Assembly (NCBI RefSeq): GCF_052857255.1
Contig: NC_135497.1
Location: 189,463,326-189,527,325, forward strand
Reading direction: 5' to 3'
DNA: 64,000 nucleotides
DNA from: Amblyomma americanum
Lineage: Eukaryota > Arthropoda > Arachnida > Ixodida > Ixodidae
Under the pieces are notes generated by a model. That model did not search any database. It was not told where the DNA came from and saw only the letters and a list, made by a program, of their open reading frames with translations. Every line of letters begins with the position of its first letter. Positions within the stretch are counted from its first letter, which is position 1. Both the position numbers and the translations under genes were made by a program. Positions 11,634 through 22,461 of the stretch are shown here, one piece after another.

Positions 11634-12993
11634 CCCCAATCAAGCCCCGGACAAAGTACAGGCCAGGCCCCAGCGTGCCCTGCTCTGGGCGAGGCGCTCT
11701 TCGCCGCAGCAGAGGCCGTTTCGCACACTGCGCACCGCCGGCCGGGTAGAAGCGTGCCGCAGCGGGGCTTTCTTTCACTGCACACGATTCCCTTCGGAAC
11801 GCAGTAAGTAGCGGTGGCGAGCAGTGGTCGGAAAGTGTGTCGCGCGGGAGTAAAAACGCACCGCGACCGTTGAGGCCCGGAGGGAAGATGAAACAACGCT
11901 GGGCAGTGTTATACTGGCGCCGCCGAGACAGACAATAGCAGCCGTCAGGGGAGACGCCGCAGCGACCGGTTAGCAGTGGCATTCCAGGGTACTAGTTTTC
12001 GAACGGAGCAAGCGCGGCTCGGGAGAGGCTATCGGGTCGACTTTCACGCTCTGCGTCCGGAACATTGTTGAAAGGGCCCCGGCAGCCGCCTTTCGGTCAG
12101 ACCCATATTCGCCGTTCGCTGAGCCGACCACCACCTCTGGAGGACACGCAAACAAACAACACGCTCTCATAAGCGATACACACGCGTCGCCAAAAGACCA
12201 ACTCGAAAAACTTTGCTCTTTTGTTTGCCTGCTTCGTGACTGGTCACAAGCGATCATATCCAATAAAATGTGAAATTCTCACCGAGCCGATTTGCTGGCC
12301 AATTTCTCGCCAGGTTCTACTACGGTCTCACAGTCGTTGCTATGCGATCGAAGGCACGCGGAGCCGGTCTGCAGTCAATGCCGGAATACATTCACAGTGC
12401 CCCAAGCGTATCGCGTCTCTATAATCCTTCCCTACGCAGTGGATCTGCATGCGTAACAGCGGCAATCTACTGCTGTTGCAGCCACCGCGTGAGCACCTGC
12501 AGCAGCTTTCAATGGTGAACACTCGCGACGCCGCCCAGCGGACGCTGCGTGACTAGAGAGAGTATTGGGTCAAGCGAAGGTGTTCCGAGGAAAACATTAT
12601 TCGCAAATTCGCACCAAAAATCCGGTTTCACCGTCACCGTGGAGGAGTGAGCCAGCGGCCCTCAACGCCCGCGCTGGCCGCCATCGCGTCCGGAACTGGG
12701 CCCCGGCATCGGCTGGCGAGCAAGAGCGCGGAGTCGGCGGCGCGGGGTCGTCGACCCGGCCGCCGGGCACCAAGCCGGGCTCGCTTCCTGCTGCCAGGCT
12801 TGAAATAAGGCGCGCACGCAAACACGGGCCGCGCGATGGGCCACCGCGGGGTCCGTGCCAACGCGGCCGCGGCTCGGCAGCACGCCGTGGAGAGGGCGAG
12901 CCGCTGAGCGCGCGGCAGAGGGGACGCTTTGTGGAGAGCCGCGGGCTCCATAAGTGGGGGCAGGCGTCGAGCCGCTCTAATGACACAAATCTG

Positions 12994-13021
12994 CCCCCCC
13001 CCCCCCCCCCCCCCCGGGGGG
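12994..13021. repeat. C22 tract followed directly by G6
   Basis: A run of 22 C is followed without a spacer by 6 G. The junction can fold on itself, and such sequences are prone to copying errors. The GC-rich stretch before it (about 12640-12960) has open frames on both strands with no recognisable domain. Confidence 0.9.
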
Positions 13022-13549
13022 AGTTGTAACAGTCGTTACATAAATAAAAGAACAGGCAGCCTGTCTAGCTTCACAGGCACAGTACTGCAGAAGTCTGATA
13101 ATTAGCCAATTAGTCTCAGGGACTATCACAACCTTATGCAGTCATGAAAGTAGGATCGAGGCGCAAAGATGCGTTTAACCGGAGCATGTTCATTTGCCGA
13201 CCATGAGCGCTTCGTGCCTTTCTCCGACACACACACACGAACACCTTCCTCGTGCCCAAGTTCCCTCGTCACCAGCGAAGCCCACGCCCTCATTCGCGCG
13301 GACGAACAATGCGCCGCTATGACAGGCGTAGATGCCGGAAAGCCTGCGTGTGTGGGAAGCGCACGCGCAAAAGTCTCGCGGTCTACCTTAGCACAGACAT
13401 CGCAGATACGCGGCCCTCAAGGACGCCGTCTCAAATAATTAACAAAAAAAAAACGAATTCCGAAGATGTCAGGGCGCTCGGCACCGCATCGGGGTTGCCA
13501 ACCACGCACGCTCGCGCTCAGAATCGTTCGCCCGACGCGACACGCGTTC

Positions 13550-13719
<170 letters not shown>

Positions 13720-13813
13720 GTCGAGACCACGTATTGAACCTGACGGTCGCGCGGATTGCATTCGTTGTATCCCAGGTTCGGAGTTAATGGGCTTCCTTTC
13801 CTCTGATACTGTC

Positions 13814-13815
<2 letters not shown>

Positions 13816-13907
<92 letters not shown>
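13816..13907. repeat. (AT)n microsatellite, left
   Basis: About 46 uninterrupted AT units. It abuts the palindromic junction at 13908 and the left end of the 502-bp tandem duplication. Confidence 0.98.
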
Positions 13908-13910
<3 letters not shown>

Positions 13911-13949
13911 GGGAGCGAACAGTGGTTTCGGTGACTGTTCGCTCCCTTC
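13908..13949. repeat. Perfect 16-bp palindromic junction
   Basis: The sequence gaagggagcgaacagt at 13908-13923 is the exact reverse complement of 13934-13949, with a 10-base loop. The right arm belongs to the tandem unit; the left arm appears only here, between the (AT)n block and the first unit. It looks like a fold-back copying scar at the edge of the duplication. Confidence 0.9.
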
Positions 13950-14225
13950 ATAAATTTGTCAAACGGGCCCCTCATTTCCTTTAACTTGTCTGCTAATAGC
14001 TTAACGAGGGTCCCGGTTCTGGCAGTCTTGATGCCATAGGTAGCATAAGAGGGCTCTCGCACAGTTTCCGCCCTCGCCGTTAGATGACGTTCTACGTCAC
14101 GCTCGCGGTATTACAGGACGTGCTACGTCCGCCGCTATGGTCGAGGGTGGCGCTGGTGAACACTCTCAAGGCTCGCGTACACCCAGTAAACATAAATACC
14201 CACGAGAGCAGCAGATTGGACAGCC

Positions 14226-14299
14226 GTCGCCGTAGCTCAGTTGGTAAGAGCACCGGACGCGATATTCGGAGGTCGTGGGTTCGGTTCCCACCGGCGGCA
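14226..14299 (+). tRNA. tRNA-like gene, copy 1 (probably a SINE head)
   Basis: The 74 bases fold into a full cloverleaf: a 7-bp acceptor stem (one G-U pair), a 4-bp D stem with loop agttggtaa, a 5-bp anticodon stem, a 5-base variable region, a 5-bp T stem and discriminator A. The A box tagctcagttgg is intact. The anticodon loop reads cgcgata, so position 33 is G rather than the near-universal U, and the nominal anticodon would be CGA. The T loop is ttcggtt, with G where A58 is expected. These defects, and its presence in a repeated unit, argue for a tRNA-derived SINE head or pseudogene. TTTTTT at about 14305-14310 could end pol III transcription. Confidence 0.6.
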
Positions 14300-14727
14300 T
14301 GGTTGTTTTTTCTGCTGCTTTATAAGTAACTTTCTTTAAGCGATTTATTAACCTAAGTATTATTATCCCACTGATAAGAGTAACACATTAAAAAAAAAAC
14401 AAATTAACGTTCCCCTATGCACCTTGGTTTCGGTGACTGTTCGCTCCCTTCATAAATTTGTCAAACGGGCCCCTCATTTCCTTTAACTTGTCTGCTAATA
14501 GCTTAACGAGGGTCCCGGTTCTGGCAGTCTTGATGCCATAGGTAGCATAAGAGGGCTCTCGCACAGTTTCCGCCCTCGCCGTTAGATGACGTTCTACGTC
14601 ACGCTCGCGGTATTACAGGACGTGCTACGTCCGCCGCTATGGTCGAGGGTGGCGCTGGTGAACACTCTCAAGGCTCGCGTACACCCAGTAAACATAAATA
14701 CCCACGAGAGCAGCAGATTGGACAGCC

Positions 14728-14801
14728 GTCGCCGTAGCTCAGTTGGTAAGAGCACCGGACGCGATATTCGGAGGTCGTGGGTTCGGTTCCCACCGGCGGC
14801 A
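14728..14801 (+). tRNA. tRNA-like gene, copy 2
   Basis: Same sequence as the copy at 14226, carried by the second tandem unit, including the G33 anticodon loop and the downstream T run. A functional tRNA is unlikely for the same reasons. Confidence 0.6.
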
Positions 14802-14995
14802 TGGTTGTTTTTTCTGCTGCTTTATAAGTAACTTTCTTTAAGCGATTTATTAACCTAAGTATTATTATCCCACTGATAAGAGTAACACATTAAAAAAAAA
14901 CAAATTAACGTTCCCCTATGCACCTTGGTTTCGGTGACTGTTCGCTCCCTTCATAAATTTGTCAAACGGGCCCCTCATTTCCTTTAACTTGTCTG

Positions 14996-16187
<1,192 letters not shown>

Positions 16188-16681
16188 TTAAAGGGACAAT
16201 ATAAGCGATAATATAATCCAAGTCCAGATCGACAGATCACCTTGCAACAATGTCAGAAGAGCAGACTTCTCTGAAAATGAGAGCTTTGTTAAAATAAAAC
16301 AATAAAAAAAACTGAGCAGACTCCTCCATGCGACTGACGGAGACTTTAAGACGCAAAAGTTCATTAGCTACATTTCGTAAGTTGCCTCGGAAGAGCAACA
16401 ACTTCCAGGGCTTGATAAATCAAATTGATTGCGCCTTGGATCAGCGTTTTGGAGCGGCGCATGAACAACGCAGGTGTTAGCCCAGAAAACAGGGAAAATA
16501 GTGAGAAACTAGGGGGGGGGGGGGGGGGGACAAAAAGAAAAAAGAAAAAGCGGAAATGTGGTCACACGCGGTAGTCTCTATCATGGCGCGCGGTTTCGTG
16601 ACGTCATGACCTTGATGTCACGAGATCGACGTTCGTTCAACTGCCAGTTTCACGGCTAAAGAAAATTTATAGCGCCTTTAA
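16188..16681. mobile_element. Candidate TTAA-flanked non-autonomous transposon
   Basis: TTAA at 16188-16191 is followed by agggacaatataa. At the other end ttatagcgcct is followed by TTAA at 16678-16681. Read inward, the two ends agree as TTAAAGG followed by a TATAA-containing stretch, an imperfect terminal inverted repeat. No transposase is encoded. A TTAA target is typical of piggyBac-type elements. A G18 tract at 16512-16529 lies inside. The inverted repeat is short, so the call is moderate. Confidence 0.5.
16512..16529. repeat. Poly-G tract, 18 bp
   Basis: Uninterrupted G run inside the candidate TTAA-flanked transposon. Confidence 0.9.
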
Positions 16682-17218
16682 TGATCAATGCCTAATAACG
16701 TCCCAGTGCTTCAAAAACCAGACAATCTTTTTTTTCAGCGCAGCATTATATCCAGAAATCAGAAGCATTATGTTTCCCAAACGTCTCATTCGTTTACAGA
16801 TTTCCGCCTGAAACCCTGAACCGAGCAATGAATTACTTTCGTGGTTTCAATTCGCCTCAATTATTCAACTATATAAACAAGTGGGCAGCAAGGGCCGCCT
16901 CCGTCAGTGCATGCATATACGAGTGGCGGCTTCCCAGCGACCGAAATGCGAAATATATTTCCTGCTCGAGCAGCGTGAAAACGAAACATCCAGCGCAGCG
17001 GAATACGAGACAAATATAAACAGCAAAGTAACCGCGAAGTTCGCAGCGAACTCAACCAGTCCACGAGACAGCCCATGCACGTCCCAGCACATCCACGGTC
17101 TTCACCGCTGTCACCCTCAACAAACCCAGAGTCGCGCTGAAAACTGAAGCTGGAATCAGTCTTCAAGGAGACTTGGAAGTCTCCACTCATACATCAAGAC
17201 CAGTCATTAAGAATAAAT
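16682..17218. other. No recognised gene
   Basis: Short open frames overlap on both strands near 16828-17190 with no recognisable domain. Confidence 0.4.
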
Positions 17219-17238
17219 CCCCCCCCCCCCCCCCCCCC
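17219..17238. repeat. Poly-C tract, 20 bp
   Basis: Uninterrupted C run in AT-rich sequence. Confidence 0.9.
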
Positions 17239-17516
17239 TGATGGTCGCAAGGGATATCTCAAATTACACATTTCCAACATTCTTGGACAAAATTTTGAAT
17301 ATTGAAAACTTATAAGGTACTGTTATGGTAGTATTGAAGGCAATGGCCCACTCTTCAAATGCGTAGCGAAATCTTTCCTTCAAATGCTTTCCACTGCTCG
17401 CATCGAGCTTAAGACTGCCACGGAAAATCAACAGGGAACGCTTTTGACGATAGCAAAAGCGCTAGTAGCAAAACAAAGAAAGTCCAAGCCTGTCGACGGG
17501 AGGTCTGCGGATATAC

Positions 17517-17915
17517 TAACGCGACAACGTTAAGGAGCTTTTGTCGCAGAAAAGCCGGTGTCGTCGGCGTCGGCGTCTTTGGCCGTGAGCGAAAAATGGC
17601 GCATCTCGGTGGACACCTGAACCGCGCCGTAAGGGAAGGGATTTTAACGCGACAGCGCTAAGGATTGATTGATTGATGGATCGATTGATTGAATGATCGA
17701 TTGATTGGTCGACTGATTGATTGATCTATCGATTGAATGATCGATTGATTGATTGATCGATCGATTTTTCCTTCCCTTACGGCGCGATCCGGGTAGAAAT
17801 GTGAGGCAGGCGTCATTTCCTTTCCTTAAAGGCAATTGCTCATTTCATTTTGCTTCCCTTACGGACCGGTTCGGGTGTCCACCGAGATATGTGAGACAGG
17901 CGTCCTTTCCTTAAA
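17517..17915. repeat. Composite: SINE tail pieces around a GATT-type repeat
   Basis: A motif taacgcgacaacgttaagg at 17517-17535 recurs as ttaacgcgacagcgctaagg at 17644-17663. Between them lies an antisense piece of the type B SINE tail (about 17600-17640, cacctgaaccgcgccgtaag). An impure repeat of GATT and GATC units fills about 17663-17765. Two sense pieces of the same tail follow, about 17768-17825 (cttacggcgcgat) and 17854-17915 (cttacggaccggttcgggtg). The opposing tail pieces suggest several insertions or a local rearrangement. Confidence 0.7.
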
Positions 17916-18227
17916 TTGTCCAACGGGCCACGCGTGCTTTTCCGTGTACTCCTCGGTAACGCTGCGACAAGCTGTCGCGTCTCACTCTTAAACACGAAGC
18001 TTAAGCGTCCTCCCATTTTTTATTGTTATAGAGAAATTTTACAATATGTGAAAAAATTGCGTCCACAAGTTCTTTCCCCTTCAAATATGCTTTTGCCCAG
18101 AATTGTTGGGTATGATAAATGCGCAACAAAAGTGCAATTTCCCCCCCGACACCTGCCACGTTGCACTTTAAATGCGAAAGACGTGAAACTTTTTCATCAG
18201 CGTGATTAGCCTCTGCACGGTGTAAGA
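17916..18227. other. No recognised feature
   Basis: AT-rich sequence with one short open frame that I consider spurious. Confidence 0.4.
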
Positions 18228-19073
18228 ATACACCGGGTGTCCCAGCTAACTTGAGCCAAGGATTAAGAAATCAATTATTAGAGGCAGGCGAGTGAAACCA
18301 GTTGCATATCGGAGACAGCCTTGCGCACCACAGGAAATTTTGTTTCGCAAATAATTAATAAGTTAATTAAGTTTAAATATCTGAATTAATAAACATTGAA
18401 TTTAGGCAACAAATTGCATTTGCAAAGTCGTCGAGCACCTTCGGAGACCCCCATTCCACCATTTACGATAAGGAAATCTTGACGTGCGTCTTTTTTTCCC
18501 GGCTGCAAAGAAAGCCCGCGAAATACGAAATAACCCACGTGACTAACGCACTTGCGCGCCACGATCGTGCTGCTCTCAAGCGAGGTTTGAGCAAACGAAA
18601 TCAGCTGCAGCCTTGACTCGACGGTCCCGCACCAGCGGCAGGCCGACATGCTGGCGGTGGTTTCTCGTCTGCGTCAGCCAGAGGCACATATGACGGTGCG
18701 AGTTGCCGCCGCAAACTTCTTGGCCTGCCGCTGGTGCGGGACCGTCGAGACAAGGCTGCAGTCACGTGGGTTATTTTGTATTTCGCGGGCTTTCTTTGCA
18801 GCCGGGAAAAAAAGACGCACGTCAGGATTTCCTTATCGTAAATGGTGGAATGGGGGTCTCTGAAGGTGCTCGACCACTCTTCAAATGCAATTTGTTGTGA
18901 AAAGTCAATATTTATGAATTTCGATAATTAAACTTAAACTATTAATTGCTAAACAAAAAATTGCCTGTGGTACGCAAGGTGGCTGTCCCCGATATGCAAC
19001 TGTTTTCACTCGCCTGCCACTAATAATCTATTTTTTAACCCTTGGCTCAAGTTAGCTGGGACACCCGGTATAC
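18228..19073. mobile_element. Fold-back element with long imperfect inverted arms
   Basis: The left end accgggtgtcccagct (from 18232) and the right end agctgggacacccggt (to 19069) are exact reverse complements. The match continues inward with a few differences through about 18545 on the left and from about 18760 on the right. An inner inverted block (gtcccgcaccagcggcaggc near 18626, gcctgccgctggtgcgggac near 18723) pairs as well. A left-arm stretch near 18546-18611 has no partner on the right. ATAC at 18228-18231 and 19070-19073 may be a 4-bp target duplication. No coding capacity is visible. The same terminus occurs alone near 3263 and 8381. Confidence 0.85.
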
Positions 19074-20708
19074 ACAACATGGCATCTGCAATCAATGCCA
19101 ACGAGTGCCATGCTGAACGAGCGGAAAGCGTCGCTACATTGGCACAAATCACGATGACGAGTACGACAGAGGAATGAGAGAGAGAAAAAAAAGCTTCTGT
19201 AACCGAGACCATTGTAACTCAGACTGGCTACCCACATCAAATTTAACAAAAATTACTAAGCTGAGCCCATTCGGCCTGTTGCTCGAGTTGTAAAACATTT
19301 CTTCCCTTGGCAACTTGGCAGGATGGTATTTTTACCACTCGGCAGCTGCTACGAAGTAAAGGGTGTTTCTCGCACTACCGTTTCCGAAACGCGTTGAGTG
19401 GTGGTGACCATTTGCTTTTTTTTATGTTTCCTTTCATTGAAGCTGCAGGCTAGACAAATCAAGCTGTGAAATGTGCGCAATTTGTTAAATTTCCTTCCTC
19501 TTTTCTTGGTATGTTTTTGCATTCAAAACTGTGAAGCGACTGCGCAAGCTTTGGTTATGCGGAAGGCGTATTGCAAGATATGTTCAGAAATACACGCGAA
19601 GGCATCCGCACGCATTAGCCTAACCCCCCCCCACACACACACACACGCACAAAAGAAAATGTAGCGAAGTACTCGTTTCGTTCTACTTGCCGAACTTGCA
19701 GTATAGCAGCTGTGACACTATTTTTCCAGCTTAGGGTGCGGTATGCTTCCAGGTGAATTCCTTTCTTAAAACCGCCCCACATAAAACTTAAAATGACGCA
19801 ACTCCTTCGTGTCCGCAGCCCTGTAACCACCAGCTCTGCCGAAGCGTCGGCAGCAGCTTCGCTTTCCGCGACCACTACCGGAAGCACTGAAAGAAAAAAA
19901 AAACAATCGAGGAAAGTAAGCACCCATGGAGAACAGATGCCCCCCGAAGTTTCCGCCTACGCTACGCGGAAGGAAGCTATCGCTTTTTCCAGAAGGACAG
20001 GCGGCAATGGGGAAGGGGGAGGCGCTGAGACGGGCAACGCTGCCCGGCGTCAGTGCGCCTTCGTAACTTTTCCTCTCGATGCCGCAGACAAAAGCGTGCC
20101 GAGCGCACTGCTCGATTCGATGCAGCACAGGAAAAAAAAAAAAAAAAGAAAGCCACGGTAGAGAAACGCGCAGACACGCGACGCGTCGGAAAGAAATACG
20201 GGCGTGATCACGACCGAGCATGCAAGCGCCGCACCGCACGGAGGTGGGCAGCGCCGCCTTTCGGGACGAAAAAGCGCGCAGCGGAACCGATTCCGACGCG
20301 CCCCGACCGCAGTCAGAGAGCGCGCAGGCAAAGGGAAACCGATGCGCCGGCTTTCCTCCGCACATATGCGAGCAAGGGGGGCGATTTCGCTTCCGGAGGA
20401 AAGGGAGGCTCTGCGAGATCGACACGCGGATCGCGTTCGCCGATGTCGGCGCCAAAAGAAATGATCGCGCGCCGGAAACGCTTCCTTGGAGGGCACGGCA
20501 ATTGAAGGGCACCATACCTGACAAAACGCTGGACGGGAGACGGTAGCGGTGCGGTCGTTTGCACGTGACTTTAGGTTGAATAAACTAGGGATCACCAAGA
20601 AACGACTGCTCAACTAAAGCACGACATTTTAACCGCGACCAAAAAATCCCGATAGAGCTGCATCACTCGTTACCGCGTCCCGATTAGCTGAACGTAATTT
20701 ACCTCGGG
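19074..20708. other. No recognised gene; GC-rich in the second half
   Basis: A short (AC)n run lies at about 19632-19650 and an A run at 20131-20146. Open frames at 19766-20613 are long but overlap on both strands and in several frames, with no domain. I do not accept any as a gene. Confidence 0.4.
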
Positions 20709-21079
20709 GCAATAGCGCAAACAGGGCAAGGGACCAAGAACGCGTAGACACACACAGCGCTAACTTCCAACAACTTTAGTGCAGGCCGTTACTCGACAAG
20801 AGTCTTTTTAGTTGGGAAAAGTAAGGAGAAGCGCACTAGAGAGATTATTCAAGCAGAAAAGATAGCCAGATTAGGAAGTGCTTGTGTAAGCACTCCTTCT
20901 GTCAGACTCTCAAAAAAAGAAATTGCATACCTACGTTCGCACTGAGTTTTGCGCATGCACTGTGATGACACGGAAATATTTTCATGTATAAATTGTTGTG
21001 CTTTTCCAATAAAGTTGTTGCAAGTTAGCGCTGTGTGTGTCTACTCGTTCTTGGTCCTTTGTCCTGCTCGCACTATTAC
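20709..21079. mobile_element. Non-autonomous transposon with about 70-bp terminal inverted repeats
   Basis: The left arm, 20709 to about 20779, contains ggaccaagaacgcgtagaca and cacacagcgctaactt. It is matched in reverse complement by the right arm, about 21009-21079, which contains gcgctgtgtgtgtctactcg and ttcttggtcctttgtcctgc. A few mismatches separate the arms. The 230-bp core has no ORF and includes a small hairpin, ggaagtgcttgtgtaagcac near 20875. No clear target duplication is visible. Confidence 0.8.
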
Positions 21080-21155
21080 TCCAAAGTATGAACCAACAAG
21101 CCCGAATTTCAACGGTACTCTGCCTGTTTGAAGACACGACAGCACAAAAAAGGGC

Positions 21156-21170
21156 GGGGGGGGGGGGGGG
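21156..21170. repeat. Poly-G tract, 15 bp
   Basis: Uninterrupted G run between two mobile elements, followed by a T10 run near 21221. Confidence 0.9.
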
Positions 21171-21283
21171 AAACTAGACAACAAGGACGGCCAGTCCTTG
21201 TCTCGTCTCCGTCCCTGTCTTTTTTTTTTTAGCAGCCATATCTTCAAATACGTACCAACACGCCCAATTCGCCACATTATTAA

Positions 21284-21524
21284 GGTTTGGTTTATGGTTT
21301 ATGGGGGGTTTAACGTCCCAAAGCGACTCAGGCTATGAGGGACGCCGTAGTGAAGGGCTCCGGAAATTTCGACCACCAGGGGTTCTTTTACGTGCACCGA
21401 CATGGCACAGCACACGGGCCTCTAGAATTACGCCTCCATCGAAATTCGACCGCCGCGGCCGGGATCGAACCCGCGTCTTTCGGCCCGGCAGCCGAGCGCC
21501 ATAACCACTCAGCCACCGCGGCGG
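21284..21524 (-). mobile_element. Ruka-type SINE, full length, type A tail
   Basis: Read on minus, this has an intact head (ccgccgcggtggctgagtgg), B box gggttcgatccc, the SINE body and a tail of ataaaccataaaccaaacc type. Direct repeats cacattattaa (21273-21283) and cacattactaa (21525-21535) flank it with one mismatch. The right repeat overlaps the first bases of the inverted-repeat element at 21532, so the SINE landed at that element's edge. Sequence quality suggests a fairly young copy. Confidence 0.92.
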
Positions 21525-21531
21525 CACATTA

Positions 21532-22461
21532 CTAATACCCCTGTCACACGGGCATTTCGAGGGCCCTCGAACCGATAGTCTATCGACTCAAAGGTGATCG
21601 AGCGCTGCCACACGGGCAGTTTCAATGGCGATCGAGTCAATAGCCTATCGAGTCAATGGAGTAGCGCAGAACTCCATCGAGATTTCGAGGGCCTTCGAGC
21701 GCTGCCCAAGGTTGCTAGCGTTGCTTCGAGCGGCGCCAAGCGCCTTTTCGTACACGACACATTCACGGTGCAAAAACATGAAAAAACATTATTCGCATAA
21801 AATTTAATGCAAGCAGCCTGTAAAGTTATTTTAAAATTATATTAGACTGGTTTTAAATGCATTAGGCGCATTAATTTTGCTTTGCAGTCTTTGCGTTGCT
21901 TGCGTACTTAACGTTGACAACATGGCGGCACCCTACCCGCCCGCTTCACAACGATAACAGCTTCGTCGCTGATCCCTCAAAGCAATATCGTGTTCTAAGC
22001 TGTTGTATTCGCCTTCGATTTGCCCATTCTTACCCTCGCATAAAGTTTCAAGAGAAAAATAGCTGTTTTTCAGATATTATAGCGATTTCCCAGGTCTTAA
22101 GCCTGACGAAGCAGCGCTCCGACGCAGTTAGATTGGCTGGGTTTTGGCTCGTCTTGTATTAGAGTGGCTACAGGAGTATCTGCACATGTCCGTCGCGTAC
22201 GTGCAATTAAAAGGGTTTTGAACGACTTTCACGTATGCGTGTATTTTAGCATTTTGGTATACATTTATCAAATATTTTTGTTATTTTTGCAAAATCCAAA
22301 GTAGCGATTGTGGCGCCACACATCAGTGGCGTAAGACACGAGAACCATTTCAATGGCCATTGAGATTGCCGTGTAGCAGCGACGAGTTCGATGGCGATTG
22401 AGAATCTCGAAGACCCTCGACTCGAGGGTGATTGAAACTGGCCGTGTGACAGGGGTATTAG
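21532..22461. mobile_element. Element with perfect 20-bp terminal inverted repeats
   Basis: The sequence ctaatacccctgtcacacgg at 21532-21551 and its exact reverse complement at 22442-22461 bound 930 bp. Diverged internal versions of the termini follow inside both ends: cacacgggcatttcgagggc and cacacgggcagtttcaatgg on the left, and gattgaaactggccgtgtga on the right. The left subterminal part is rich in short inverted units around tcgag and tcaatgg. The core is AT-rich with no transposase. The duplicated host target is unclear. It is a non-autonomous DNA transposon of undetermined superfamily. Confidence 0.82.
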
